Of a stretch of DNA of 64,000 nt, positions 16,906 through 25,156 are shown in pieces (position 1 is the first letter of the stretch; every line of letters begins with the position of its first letter). The position numbers and the translations under genes are program-made. The DNA is from Nocardia transvalensis (GTDB lineage Bacteria; Actinomycetota; Actinomycetes; Mycobacteriales; Mycobacteriaceae). The notes under the pieces were generated by a model. That model saw only the letters and a program-made list of their open reading frames with translations. It had not been told where the DNA came from and searched no databases. The stretch lies in NCBI RefSeq assembly GCF_015477765.1, contig NZ_JADLQQ010000012.1, positions 1-64,000 on the forward strand, written 5' to 3'.

Positions 16906-19079
16906 CGTTGATCACCCATGTCGATCTCGATTTTCACGCCGTCGGTTCGCGGGGCAGGCTGGGGTGGGGGTGATTCGGACATGGGGTGGTCGGCGAGGGC
17001 GGCGATGGGTCGTGGTGCGAGGGTCGCGCCGTCATTCAGCGGCCCCGCTACCGCCAGTTCGGGGGCGCCGGGTGCGTCGTCCAGGTTCCCGACGGACGCC
17101 AATTCGGCGGCGCCGGGTGCATCGATGGTGGGCCCGTCACGGCCCGGTAGGTCGCTCCACAACGGTCGGGGTGGCACGATCCCGCTGGAATTGCGCTCCC
17201 CGTCCGGTGCGCCCTTTCCGCCGGCCGCGCCGCCGGCCGGCATGCCCCCCATGGGCATGCCGCCCATCGGCATGGCGCTTGTCGACGGATCACCGGCCGA
17301 CGTTCCCGTGGTGGACTGCGGATTACCCGCGAGCGAGACGGAGGGGTTGTCAGCTCCGGCGAGATTCGGTGTCCGCCCCGCGGGTGTTCCCGACGCTGTG
17401 ATCGGCGACGGGTGTTGCGCCGGTGTGCCTCCGAAGCCGGCGCTGCTGCCTGCACCGGTCGCGGCTGCGGGCAGTCCGGAGTCGTGGGTGTTCGCGGTTA
17501 CCGGTGGCTTTGCGGCTGGTTCCGCGTCCGGGGTGAAGAACGGCACACCATTTCTGATGCCCATCGAGTAGCGCTGCGATTTCCCGTCGGGGCCGGTAAC
17601 CGTTGCTGTGACGGTACCGTTGGGCGCTTGCGTGAGGGCGAGGTTCCCTCCGGCGAGGTTGAGATTCGCCAGCGTCTTCGATCCGGCCGTCGCGCCTGTG
17701 TCGGCCACCGGCACCTCGGCGCCGAAGGGGGAGGCGCCGAGCCCACCCAGCCCTTGCGACACCGTGCTCGCCACTTGGGTGAGACCCTGCTGCAGGGGCT
17801 GACTCGCCTGGCTAGCGAGACCGGCCAGGGCTTGTAACGGATTACCTTGCACCGCAGCCGGATTCACGGCGGTGGGGGCCTGCTGCGGGGGCGGGGTCAC
17901 CGTCGACGGTGCGGTCGAATCCACACCTGCGGTCTGGACCGCGGCACCCGCATCGCCACCGGTCACCCCGGCCGAAACCGTGGATACCGGTACCGTCGGC
18001 TGCCCCTGTTGCGGAGGAATCGGTTGGTCCTGCGGTTTCGGAAACGGTGTCGGATCGTGACTGTCCAGCAGCTCGATGACCGGCTTGTACGCCTGCTTGA
18101 TGAAGTAGTCGGCCAGCTGACACTGCTGGACGAAAGCGGTGAACGCCGCCCGCACCGCAGGACCGAAGCAGTCCTGCAACCAAGCCTTGCATGCCTCCCT
18201 GACCTCACGGTCGTTGACACCGTGCAGGTTCAGCTGATCTTTGACGTCGTCGAGGTAGCTGCGGAAGAAGTCGTCATCCGCCGCTGCGGTGATGATCACG
18301 CTGACCGGGTCCTCGGCGCCGTGCAGCCGCATCGCATGTCCCGCGACAGGGCATTGGGGGCTGTCGAAACCGGCGACGAAACTCGCCTTGTCTCTCACGA
18401 TGTCTTCCAGCACATCCGGCAGCCCGTTCAACGCCGCCGCGACCGCCTGCAGGTATTGCGTCTGCTGATCGGCATGCGCGTGGAACCCGGCCAGATGATC
18501 ACCTGCGGCCCGGCCGGATTGCCCCTCCCAATATTCCGGCACCGCGGTGGCCACACCAGCCAGACTGCCGGTGATGTCGGTGGCGCCGGGGTGCGTGTCG
18601 TGTCCCAGCGCGGCACCGGTGATCCGGGCGGCCAGGCCGCGCAGGTTGGCGATGTTCATGCGGCGCTGCTGGTCGTAGTACCGGCCTTCCAGACGCTGCA
18701 TCTCGACGTCCGGCTCCTGGTCCGCGTGGATGATCGCATCGGGGTCGAGTGCCACAGGCCCGGTGAAACCCGGAAAATTCGGCTGCGGTACAACGATGCG
18801 ATCGAACCCGGGCAACTCCGAACCCAGGCGCTGATACACCCGGTGGTAGCGCACCAGCGCGAGCTTGAACCACTCCAACCCGGGAGCGGCCGCATCCAAG
18901 ATCCTGTTGACATCGAGGCCGGTGAGATCCGGCGGCTTGGGATTCCACGCCTCCTGGACGAAGACGTTGTTGTTGCTTTTATCGTCTCTGAGGGAACGCT
19001 CGAGGGGATCACGTTGCCGGCGGATACCGTCTCGGTACTGCTGCAGATACTGCTGAGGCGAATGTGGGGGAGTCGTCAT
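16902..19079 (-). CDS. Large ESX-associated protein, helical head and Pro/Gly-rich tail
   Basis: At 725 residues, the first ~350 are mainly helical with Trp/Tyr and Cys residues (EAWNPKPPDLTGLD, LEWFKLALVRYHRVYQRL, CPVAGHAM). The rest is low-complexity Pro/Gly/Ala, including a MPMGGMPMGGMPAGG repeat often seen in ESX-locus proteins. There is no signal peptide. It overlaps the EspC-like gene upstream (ATGA) and the coiled-coil gene downstream (ATGA). This architecture recalls EspB/PPE-like secreted substrates or envelope scaffolds, though no canonical PPE or PE motif is present. Confidence 0.6.
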   Translation of the reverse strand: MTTPPHSPQQYLQQYRDGIRRQRDPLERSLRDDKSNNNVFVQEAWNPKPPDLTGLDVNRILDAAAPGLEWFKLALVRYHRVYQRLGSELPGFDRIVVPQPNFPGFTGPVALDPDAIIHADQEPDVEMQRLEGRYYDQQRRMNIANLRGLAARITGAALGHDTHPGATDITGSLAGVATAVPEYWEGQSGRAAGDHLAGFHAHADQQTQYLQAVAAALNGLPDVLEDIVRDKASFVAGFDSPQCPVAGHAMRLHGAEDPVSVIITAAADDDFFRSYLDDVKDQLNLHGVNDREVREACKAWLQDCFGPAVRAAFTAFVQQCQLADYFIKQAYKPVIELLDSHDPTPFPKPQDQPIPPQQGQPTVPVSTVSAGVTGGDAGAAVQTAGVDSTAPSTVTPPPQQAPTAVNPAAVQGNPLQALAGLASQASQPLQQGLTQVASTVSQGLGGLGASPFGAEVPVADTGATAGSKTLANLNLAGGNLALTQAPNGTVTATVTGPDGKSQRYSMGIRNGVPFFTPDAEPAAKPPVTANTHDSGLPAAATGAGSSAGFGGTPAQHPSPITASGTPAGRTPNLAGADNPSVSLAGNPQSTTGTSAGDPSTSAMPMGGMPMGGMPAGGAAGGKGAPDGERNSSGIVPPRPLWSDLPGRDGPTIDAPGAAELASVGNLDDAPGAPELAVAGPLNDGATLAPRPIAALADHPMSESPPPQPAPRTDGVKIEIDMGDQR

Positions 19080-19384
19080 GCCGGACCCTGCTCACCCGCG
19101 GCCGCGATCCGGTCCCGGTTCTCCTGGTCCTTGGATACGGTCGCGGTCACCGTCTGCCGCATCGCCTGTGCGGTCGCGGCGGAAGCCTCCGACCACGATT
19201 GCAGCATCGTGACAATCCCCTCCACCCCTGCGGCGAGCTTCTGGCCCTGTTCCAGGTAGTCCTGCCCGGCATGAGCCGGTTCGAAGCCGACATCCGCGAT
19301 CCGTGTCGCATGTGCTTTCGTCGCGTCGGCCGTCGGCTCGATCGTCCGCGCCATCCCCAGCACCGCCTCCGGAACCAGTCGCAC
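19076..19384 (-). CDS. EspC/WXG100-like small secreted ESX protein
   Basis: A 102-residue, all-helical protein starting with GTG 19384 behind GGAGGGG. The segment GVEGIVTMLQSWSEASAATA and the overall length fit EspC-like ESX substrates, and its last codon overlaps the start of the 725-residue gene. A 256-base gap upstream (19385-19640) separates it from the WXG100 pair, so a promoter for the lower operon probably lies there; I cannot place its boxes. Family placement is by length, helicity and context. Confidence 0.6.
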   Translation of the reverse strand: MRLVPEAVLGMARTIEPTADATKAHATRIADVGFEPAHAGQDYLEQGQKLAAGVEGIVTMLQSWSEASAATAQAMRQTVTATVSKDQENRDRIAAAGEQGPA

Positions 19385-19640
19385 GGCCCACCCCTCCTCA
19401 TCTCCGATCTCCGACTACTTCCACACCCCGCCAGGAGACGGGCCAAGCTCCTGATGATTACAGATACACCCTCAGAGGCGCCACCTTCGAACCGGCTGCA
19501 TCGCAGAGTCGTTGTCGCGCAAGTCGTTCAGACGGGTGACACGGTGAAGACTCCACAGGGATACGTTTCGGCCCGCGGGCAACTCCCATTTCACCGATCG
19601 ACGCATACGGAACGAATTCACCTGGCCCCGGCACTTGCTG

Positions 19641-19913
19641 TTAACGGTTGTCGGTTCGCTTCCTCGAGTGGTGAACTTCGAGTTCAGTGGTGGCGGCGGC
19701 GTAGATGCGGTCCAGGCCGTCGCGGAGCTGCGCTGCGGTGGTCTGCCAATCGGTGTGGAAGCGGCCGAAGGAGTCCGCGGTGGCACCTGTCCAGTTGTGT
19801 TGTGCTGCGGTCAGCAGTGTGTCGGCGTGTTCGAGCAGTCCATTGTCTCGGTCGTTGCTAGAGACGTTTGTCATTGCGGTTCCTCGGACGAGGTCGGTGT
19901 CGGCGGATGTCAC
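19641..19913 (-). CDS. WXG100-family protein, second of a pair
   Basis: In this 90-residue protein, NWTGATADSFGRFHTDW provides the W-x-G turn between two helices, as in EsxA/EsxB proteins. The GTG start at 19913 overlaps the stop of the preceding WXG100 gene (GTGA), the usual arrangement for heterodimer partners. The N-terminal helix is somewhat short and the C-terminus is basic (HHSRKR). It is probably co-secreted with its partner by an ESX system encoded elsewhere. Confidence 0.75.
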   Translation of the reverse strand: MTSADTDLVRGTAMTNVSSNDRDNGLLEHADTLLTAAQHNWTGATADSFGRFHTDWQTTAAQLRDGLDRIYAAATTELEVHHSRKRTDNR

Positions 19914-20200
19914 GTCGTGTGGCGGAACGCGGCGACTACGTCGGTTTCAATCTCATTGAACGCACTAGCGGCTGTACGGAGAAACTCGCCGAGATTGTGG
20001 AGTCGCTCGGTGCAAGCCAGTCCTTCGCTGTGGATGGTGTCCCACTCGCTGCCGAAACTGGCGGCGGTCACCCCGCGCCACTCGGTCATCAAAGCTGTGA
20101 TCGTCGCTTCCGCACGCACGAACTCGTTCTTGACTGCGGTGGCCGCGGTCATCACCTCACGGCCAGCGGCATCCACCCCGGGCAACTCCATGCCGATCAC
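19910..20200 (-). CDS. WXG100-family protein, first of a pair
   Basis: This 96-residue helical hairpin protein has EWRGVTAASFGSEWD supplying the WXG motif. Gene order (WXG100, then WXG100 overlapping by GTGA) and lengths near 100 fit an Esx heterodimer. It lies 35 bases after a truncated EspG-like gene, the usual neighbour of PE/PPE or Esx pairs. No signal peptide is present, as expected. The partner switches or toxin it serves could be the large toxin downstream. Confidence 0.75.
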   Translation of the reverse strand: MIGMELPGVDAAGREVMTAATAVKNEFVRAEATITALMTEWRGVTAASFGSEWDTIHSEGLACTERLHNLGEFLRTAASAFNEIETDVVAAFRHTT

Positions 20201-20235
20201 GTGGGATCCGGCTTCCGTGCCATGCTCGTCCGCAG

Positions 20236-20481
20236 CTACCAGGTCTCGTACTCATCTTCTCGGATTCGTTGCAGGGCGTGCTCGATCCAGGTCAGGAATC
20301 GGGTCGCGAGGTCTTGGGTGCTGCCGGGGCGGACGATGATGTGCTCGCTGCGGGTTTCGATGTAGCGGTCGTCGGCAATGTCGTACCACTGCACCACATT
20401 CGACGGCTGCGGGTCGGTGTTGAAGGCACCCAGCAGCAGCCGATGCGGTCGGCTGGTCGTGCTGAGTCGTTCGCTCGGCAC
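20236..20481 (-). pseudogene. EspG-like C-terminal fragment
   Basis: Only the last ~80-90 residues look like protein: NVVQWYDIADDRYIETRSEH then IIVRPGSTQDLATRFLTWIE, which resembles the C-terminal strand-helix end of ESX chaperone EspG. EspG proteins are about 260 residues; here the frame upstream of about 20530 becomes nonsense. The best available start is GTG 20481 (81 residues). It sits just before the WXG100 pair. A degraded EspG would mean the pair relies on a chaperone encoded elsewhere. Identification is moderate. Confidence 0.45.
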
Positions 20482-20613
20482 TTGTCGAACTTTTCTTGTG
20501 TAAATGGCACATTCGCCCGGCTTCGTTGCTATGTTGTGGCCGTCTCGTCGATCTGGGCGCGACTGTGGCCGACGCCAGTGCCGTTGGCGTGTAGGGGATT
20601 TGGAGTGCATGTC

Positions 20614-21063
20614 ATGCGTCTTCGTGATGCCGCCGCGGCGACGGGGCTTGCGGTGATCGCCGTGTCGTCCGGGGCGGGGCAGGGCGCCGCGTTCACCCCG
20701 ACGATCGTGCCTGAGCTCGGCATCTACGCTGTGGAGCTCGACCATGCGGAGACGGTTGCGCTGCACAACTCGCCGCTGCCCGGCATGTTGAACCAGGTGT
20801 GGCGCGATTATGGGAGCGCTCTCATGATCCGGGCGGAGACGCCCGAAACGGATGGCGCGGTCTATGAAGCGGACTTGTCCGATGTGGTTGCCGATGCGGC
20901 CGAATCTGTCGACGGGGTGGTCGGCTTTGTGATCACTCCAGCCGACCCACAGTACGATCCGCCCACGGCTATTCGCCTCCTGGCCCTGGGGACGGAAGGG
21001 CATACTACTTGCTGCCGAATTGTCGGTCAGAGTGCAATCCAGCAGCCGGAACAGCACCTGTGA
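20614..21063 (+). CDS. Small secreted protein
   Basis: ATG 20614 lies 8 bases after TGGAG and begins MRLRDAAAATGLAVIAVSSG, a signal-peptide-like start ending near GQGAAF. The mature ~125 residues contain GIYAVELDHAETVALHNSPL and FVITPADPQYDPP, with two adjacent Cys near the end. The upstream open frame is a shadow of the EspG fragment. It resembles secreted proteins of unknown function common in Nocardia. It diverges from the ESX operon and ends just before the palindrome and direct repeat at 21066-21102. Confidence 0.65.
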   Translation: MRLRDAAAATGLAVIAVSSGAGQGAAFTPTIVPELGIYAVELDHAETVALHNSPLPGMLNQVWRDYGSALMIRAETPETDGAVYEADLSDVVADAAESVDGVVGFVITPADPQYDPPTAIRLLALGTEGHTTCCRIVGQSAIQQPEQHL

Positions 21064-21065
21064 AC

Positions 21066-21102
21066 TTGTTGCGCAACAATGAGGGCTTTTCAGCCGCGTT
21101 GC
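21066..21102. repeat. Left boundary: perfect palindrome plus direct-repeat copy
   Basis: 21066-21079 is the perfect 14-bp palindrome TTGTTGCGCAACAA. It is followed at 21080-21102 by TGAGGGCTTTTCA, three bases, then GCGTTGC. The same two blocks, separated by two bases, recur at 23886-23907 just before kynU. The copies bracket the SOS-controlled gene pair and could be attachment-site or recombination scars. No integrase is present between them. Confidence 0.5.
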
Positions 21103-21109
21103 CGAAGAA

Positions 21110-21900
21110 TTCCAGCTTCGACGACGTGTGGACCTAGGTGACGGCCGTCCGGTCCACTCGGGATGGGCGCCTCGGCCCGGGTCCGGAGCGATGCCCCGCA
21201 GGATCGCGTCGACGGCCGTGTATCGGGGCCGCGCGCTGGCCCAGCCAGTCTTCCCGGCTCACCTTCGTCGAAAGTACGTACGCGGTAGCGAATTCGGGCA
21301 CCGCACTCATATCCTTGAGCATTGCGGGAAGTGGTGCGGCTCAAATGATTCCACGTCGCCCGCGGTCCGGCGTCGCTGATCGCCGCGGCGCAGTCGATTT
21401 CGAATTCGGCGCCGTTCCTGGAAAGCTCCGCGCCGTGAGCCGACCGTCGTCGCCCCGCAGGCGCCGCACCTCGGCGGAGGTCGACACCTCGCCGCCCGAT
21501 CTGCGCATGGCCCAGCCGCCGATTACCGGCGTGAGGTTGACATTCACGCCCCAGGGGCATCACCACGGCGGGCCGGGTCACCCGCACGCCGCGACCGGTT
21601 TCCGGATCGGCGCCGTAAGGTACGCCCACGATGTGGCACAGCTTTCCTCGACTGAATTCTCGTTGGCCGCGCCCTGGAAGATCTGCGCATTCACCAGCGC
21701 GACGTCGAGGCTCCGGGGGCGACGCGATCGACCAGATCGTCCTTCACCGCGGGCAGATCCTTGGTGGCCTCGTCGTTGCTGAGCCCCAACCCGATCGAGG
21801 TCACCACCGTCGCCCGGTCCGTGCCGAGGAATCTCTCCCGGTCCACGGGGACAGCGTGCTTCATCCGACGGCACGAGTGTCACGGTGGTCGCGGGCTATC
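21110..21900 (-). pseudogene. Frame-shifted remnant of an unidentified gene
   Basis: Protein-like stretches on the minus strand follow each other in different frames: DRATVVTSIGLGLSNDEATK near 21800, CHIVGVPYGADPETGRG near 21610, MNVNLTPVIGGWAMRR near 21530, and MSAVPEFATAYVLSTK near 21290. No single frame runs through. The order and spacing suggest one gene of about 260 residues with several frameshifts. I cannot name the family. 21901-22104 shows nothing further I can call. Confidence 0.35.
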
Positions 21901-22104
21901 GTCGCTTTCCGGTACCCGTCTCGCTCTTTCCATCGAACACCGAGGCGGAGGAGGGGCGGCGTACTTTGAGTCTGCGAGGGCACTGTAGCCGACCGGCTAC
22001 CGATCGAGGGCGACGAAGGCCCCGGTCAGGTGAATGGTGATCGCAACCTCTGGCCGCGCGATGACTCAGCCACAACAGAACGGCGCGGCGTGCGCTCTTT
22101 CAGG

Positions 22105-22125
22105 TAGAATCGAACACACGTTCTA
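22105..22125 (+). promoter_or_regulatory. LexA (SOS) box over a -10 element
   Basis: 22110-22125 reads TCGAACACACGTTCTA, matching the actinobacterial LexA box TCGAAC-N4-GTTCGA at 11 of 12 fixed positions. It overlaps TAGAAT (22105-22110), a good -10 hexamer, so LexA bound here would block the promoter. A further small palindrome, ACATCC-T-GGATGT, follows at 22126-22138. The next gene begins at 22204. Confidence 0.7.
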
Positions 22126-22203
22126 CATCCTGGATGTGCCTTGACGGGGACGCCCTCATGCGGGAGGCTCTGTGTCCAAGATCACTGACAGGGGGTAGTT
22201 GCT

Positions 22204-23163
22204 ATGACGACCTATGGGTATCGGGTGATGGAGTTGTACGCCACTCCGCCGGGGAAGCCGAGGGACCGTATCTCTTTTGATCAACCGGTAGATGTCGAAG
22301 GTGGTCTGCGCACTCTAGTGCTGAAGGCTGCTAGATTGGCACTGGACACTGGAAAGTTGGATGAGAACCGAAACAAATATATCAAGTTTGCAGAAGTGCG
22401 CGATGACAATTGGGGGATCCTACTCACTGCCAAGGGCGGGGAATGGGGGGAATCTCGAGAGCTGGTTGATGTGTACGACGATCCAGATGTTGAATCTCGC
22501 CCAATTAATCCGTCCGATGCGGTGATTAGCGATTTTCATGCCCTTTTCATCGTGCCCCCTTATGGTGATACCGGGTTGCTCGTAACGGAAGTAAAAGGCC
22601 GTAGTCACTGGACCGTAGAGACTCTGGCGCAGATCAATTTGAAACTGGACGCTCATGGTATCAAGCTGCGATTGTCTTGGGACCTAGTCGATGCATCGGC
22701 GTGGAATGCCTACTTTTCAGACGAAACTGTCGGAGTAAAGTCCGTCGAGCTGGTCCAGAAATATCCATCGTCGGACCGTACGAGATTCACAAATGAGAAT
22801 GTAAAGAGTGCCCGATTGGAAATCGACCTTCTGGAGGGTTCCGAAGTTAAGCAGCGGGTTATCCGTGTGTTGAATGCAATGCGTGAAGGGAGACGGCAAG
22901 CCCCGCGTCTTGCAGGAGTCGTTGGGTTGACGGAGTTCGGGGATTCCGATTTTGATGAGGAGCGTATTGTAACCGTCAAAGACGGAAAAACCAGAAAGAT
23001 AAATGTCACTACCTCCTGGCCCAAGTTCGTTTACACGCTCGACGCAACGGAACACCCCACCGGTCCTGAGTTTGTGAACCTCGTTCGCGGTACTGTGTCG
23101 GACACATTGAAACTACTTAACGTCGATCTTGCGTCGAACTGGCGGCCACATTTCGTTAATTAG
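22204..23163 (+). CDS. SOS-controlled protein of unknown function, first of a pair
   Basis: This 319-residue soluble protein has no signal peptide or membrane segment. ATG 22204 follows AGGGGG. A central strand-rich part contains FHALFIVPPYGDTGLLVTEV and the helix WTVETLAQINLKLDAHGIKL; the C-terminal third has a basic segment (MREGRRQAPRL). Codon use is visibly more AT-rich than neighbouring genes, suggesting recent transfer. A LexA box lies 80 bases upstream. The next gene encodes a four-helix membrane protein, so a sensor-plus-membrane-effector pair, as in phage-defence or SOS-lysis systems, is the leading idea. I do not recognise the family. Confidence 0.75.
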   Translation: MTTYGYRVMELYATPPGKPRDRISFDQPVDVEGGLRTLVLKAARLALDTGKLDENRNKYIKFAEVRDDNWGILLTAKGGEWGESRELVDVYDDPDVESRPINPSDAVISDFHALFIVPPYGDTGLLVTEVKGRSHWTVETLAQINLKLDAHGIKLRLSWDLVDASAWNAYFSDETVGVKSVELVQKYPSSDRTRFTNENVKSARLEIDLLEGSEVKQRVIRVLNAMREGRRQAPRLAGVVGLTEFGDSDFDEERIVTVKDGKTRKINVTTSWPKFVYTLDATEHPTGPEFVNLVRGTVSDTLKLLNVDLASNWRPHFVN

Positions 23164-23176
23164 AGCGGTGGTTCGG

Positions 23177-23731
23177 GTGGACAAATTGCAAAGGTTCAAC
23201 CCCTGGCCAATATTCATTTACAATAGCAGAGCTGTTCGAGAGCTCGATGGGCGTAGATCGGCATCGTTATCGGAGAGGCTGTTGCTGTATGGCGTGCCAA
23301 TCGGCAGCCTTGCCCTCTTTACGCTGATGCGCTGGCAGCTCGGTGGCGTAACTCAACTCCTTTCAGCTATATCGCTTCTTGTGGGGGCAATGTTGAGCAC
23401 TTTTGTCTTCCTGGCAAACCTTCGCATTAAGATTGAAGAATCTGATAATTACCGAGTTCGCCCTGGTCTGAAAAGATTGGTGGCGTCCTCGGCGGTGGGT
23501 GCTCTGCATGTTTCCCTGGTTGCGATGCTTTTGTCTCTTCTCCTTGCAACTGTAACGTCATGGCCGTTGCTTACGGCGGGTGGTCGTGCGGCAAATATCG
23601 CATCAGGTCTCTGCGTGGCGATGCTAGTGCACCTTATCGTTTCGCTAGCAGCCGTACTACGTCGTCTTCTTGGTATTTATGTAGATTTATTCCTGGGTGA
23701 CTTTATGGCGTCGCCTGAGCCTGATAACTAG
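23177..23731 (+). CDS. Four-helix membrane protein, second of the SOS pair
   Basis: The GTG start at 23177 lies 13 bases after the upstream stop, behind GCGGTGG; GTG 23168 is an alternative. About 184 residues include four hydrophobic segments: YGVPIGSLALFTLMRW, LLSAISLLVGAMLSTFVFL, VSLVAMLLSLLLATV and GLCVAMLVHLIVSLAAVL. A basic/polar N-terminus precedes the first helix, and charged loop residues (NLRIKIEESDNYRVRPGLKR) separate helices 2 and 3. It is co-transcribed with the 319-residue gene. It could be a pore-forming or membrane-depolarising effector, by context only; no motif is known. Confidence 0.7.
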   Translation: MDKLQRFNPWPIFIYNSRAVRELDGRRSASLSERLLLYGVPIGSLALFTLMRWQLGGVTQLLSAISLLVGAMLSTFVFLANLRIKIEESDNYRVRPGLKRLVASSAVGALHVSLVAMLLSLLLATVTSWPLLTAGGRAANIASGLCVAMLVHLIVSLAAVLRRLLGIYVDLFLGDFMASPEPDN

Positions 23732-23885
23732 ACCAACCGGTATGAGGGCACTCCGGCGGCAACTGCGACGACGGTCGAGCGCCGGGGTACTTCGCAGTAA
23801 CGCAGTCGGGCTTATCGTCCTACCTGGTCGGGGCGTTCGTGCACCCCTGGCAGTGTGCGGGTCAGGGGTTCGATTTTCTTGGAGT

Positions 23886-23907
23886 TGAGGGCTTTTCACT
23901 GCGTTGC
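23886..23907. repeat. Right copy of the direct repeat
   Basis: TGAGGGCTTTTCA, two bases, then GCGTTGC repeats the blocks at 21080-21102. It lies 9 bases before the kynU stop codon. The 2.8-kb interval between copies contains the relic gene and the SOS-controlled pair, whose composition differs from the flanks. Just upstream (about 23860-23880) the sequence GGGGTTCGATT recalls a tRNA T-arm, but no tRNA can be folded from it with confidence. Confidence 0.5.
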
Positions 23908-23915
23908 AATACCGA

Positions 23916-25151
23916 TCACCGCTTGCTGGCGACGAGTTCGGCGAGTGTCGAGAGGCCATGGTGGACTTCGGTGAAACTGGTGCTCAGTGGGGCCAGGCCG
24001 AGGCGGATGCCGTCGGGGGCGCGGAAGTCGGGGATGACGCCGCGGTGCCAGAGGTGGGTGTTGATTTCGCGGAAATCGTTTCGGCGCACCGTGATGTGGC
24101 CGCCTCGGCGGTCGGGGTGGCGTGGTGAGGCCAGTTCCACGCCGTGGGCGAGCAGCCAGGCGTCGACCAGTTCGAGGGCGTAGTCGGTCAGCCGCAGCGA
24201 TTTGGCGCGGACTGCGTCGATGCCGGCCTCTTCGAGCATGTCGAGGCCGGCCAGCAGCGGCACCATGGCCAGGATCGGGGGAGTGCCGCTGAGCATGCTG
24301 CGAACACCGTCGGCGGGTTGGTATCCGGGTCCCATGGCGAACGGGTCGCGGTGGCCGATCCAGCCCCAAATGGGTTGTCGCACATGGCCGTGGTGACGCC
24401 GGTTGATATAGCCGAATGCCGGGGATCCGGGGCCACCGTTCAGATATTTGTAGGTGCAGCCGACGGCGAAATCGGCGTTCCAGGAGTCGAGGTGGACGGG
24501 GACGGAGCCGACGGAGTGGCTGAGGTCCCAGAGCACCAGGGCGCCCGCGTCCTGGGCGGTGCGGGTGATCGCCGCGGCGTCGGCCAGGTACCCGGATCGG
24601 TAGGCGACATGGCTGAATACGACGAGTGCGGTATTCGGGCCGACCGCGCCCGCGACCTGGTCGTCGGTGATGCCCTCGGCGGGGTCGGTGTCGATCCAGG
24701 TGAGGGTCAGGCCTCGTTCGGCGGCAATGCCTTCGAGGAGGTAGCGATCGGTGGGGAAATTGTCGGTGTCGAGGACGATTTCGGTGCGGCCGGGCCGGGC
24801 GTCCACGGCGGCGCGGGCGAGCTTGTAGAGCAGCACGGTGGTCGAGTCGGCGACGACGACCTGGCCGGGGTCTGCGCCGAGGGCCACTCGGCCGAGGCGG
24901 TTCCCGACCTCTTCGGGCCAGTCGAACCATCCCTCCGTCCAGCCCCGGATCAGCTGCCGTCCCCACTGCTCGCGGATGAACCGGTCCATCCGTTCGGCGG
25001 TGGCCAGGGCGGGGCGTCCCAGTGAGTTGCCGTCGAGGTAGGCGACGATGTCACTGCCGTCCGGAGTCAGGAACCGGTCCCGGAAACCGCGCAGCGGATC
25101 GGCATCGTCCAGAGCGTGCGCCTTGTCCAGCAGATCGGCAAGATCGACCAT
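23916..25151 (-). CDS. kynU: Kynureninase
   Basis: This 411-residue PLP enzyme cleaves kynurenine to anthranilate and alanine in tryptophan degradation. Visible family features: YLDGNSLGRPA near the N-terminus, WDLSHSVGS (the Asp that contacts PLP), and CTYKYLNGGPG with the PLP-binding Lys at residue 235. ATG 25151 was chosen over the upstream GTG because it lies 8 bases after GGAAAGG and 5 bases after the stop of the amidohydrolase gene. The two genes form an operon. No tryptophan dioxygenase is in the window. Confidence 0.9.
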   Translation of the reverse strand: MVDLADLLDKAHALDDADPLRGFRDRFLTPDGSDIVAYLDGNSLGRPALATAERMDRFIREQWGRQLIRGWTEGWFDWPEEVGNRLGRVALGADPGQVVVADSTTVLLYKLARAAVDARPGRTEIVLDTDNFPTDRYLLEGIAAERGLTLTWIDTDPAEGITDDQVAGAVGPNTALVVFSHVAYRSGYLADAAAITRTAQDAGALVLWDLSHSVGSVPVHLDSWNADFAVGCTYKYLNGGPGSPAFGYINRRHHGHVRQPIWGWIGHRDPFAMGPGYQPADGVRSMLSGTPPILAMVPLLAGLDMLEEAGIDAVRAKSLRLTDYALELVDAWLLAHGVELASPRHPDRRGGHITVRRNDFREINTHLWHRGVIPDFRAPDGIRLGLAPLSTSFTEVHHGLSTLAELVASKR

Positions 25152-25156
25152 GTGTT

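Noticed and set aside
22204..23731. Direct naming of the SOS pair as Kiwa (kwaAB)
   Set aside because: Only size, topology and number of genes agree. Gene order is reversed and no diagnostic residues could be matched by eye.
23840..23885. tRNA gene or tRNA 3' end at the right repeat
   Set aside because: GGGGTTCGATT looks like a T-arm, but the stem pairs poorly and no acceptor or anticodon arm can be folded around it.
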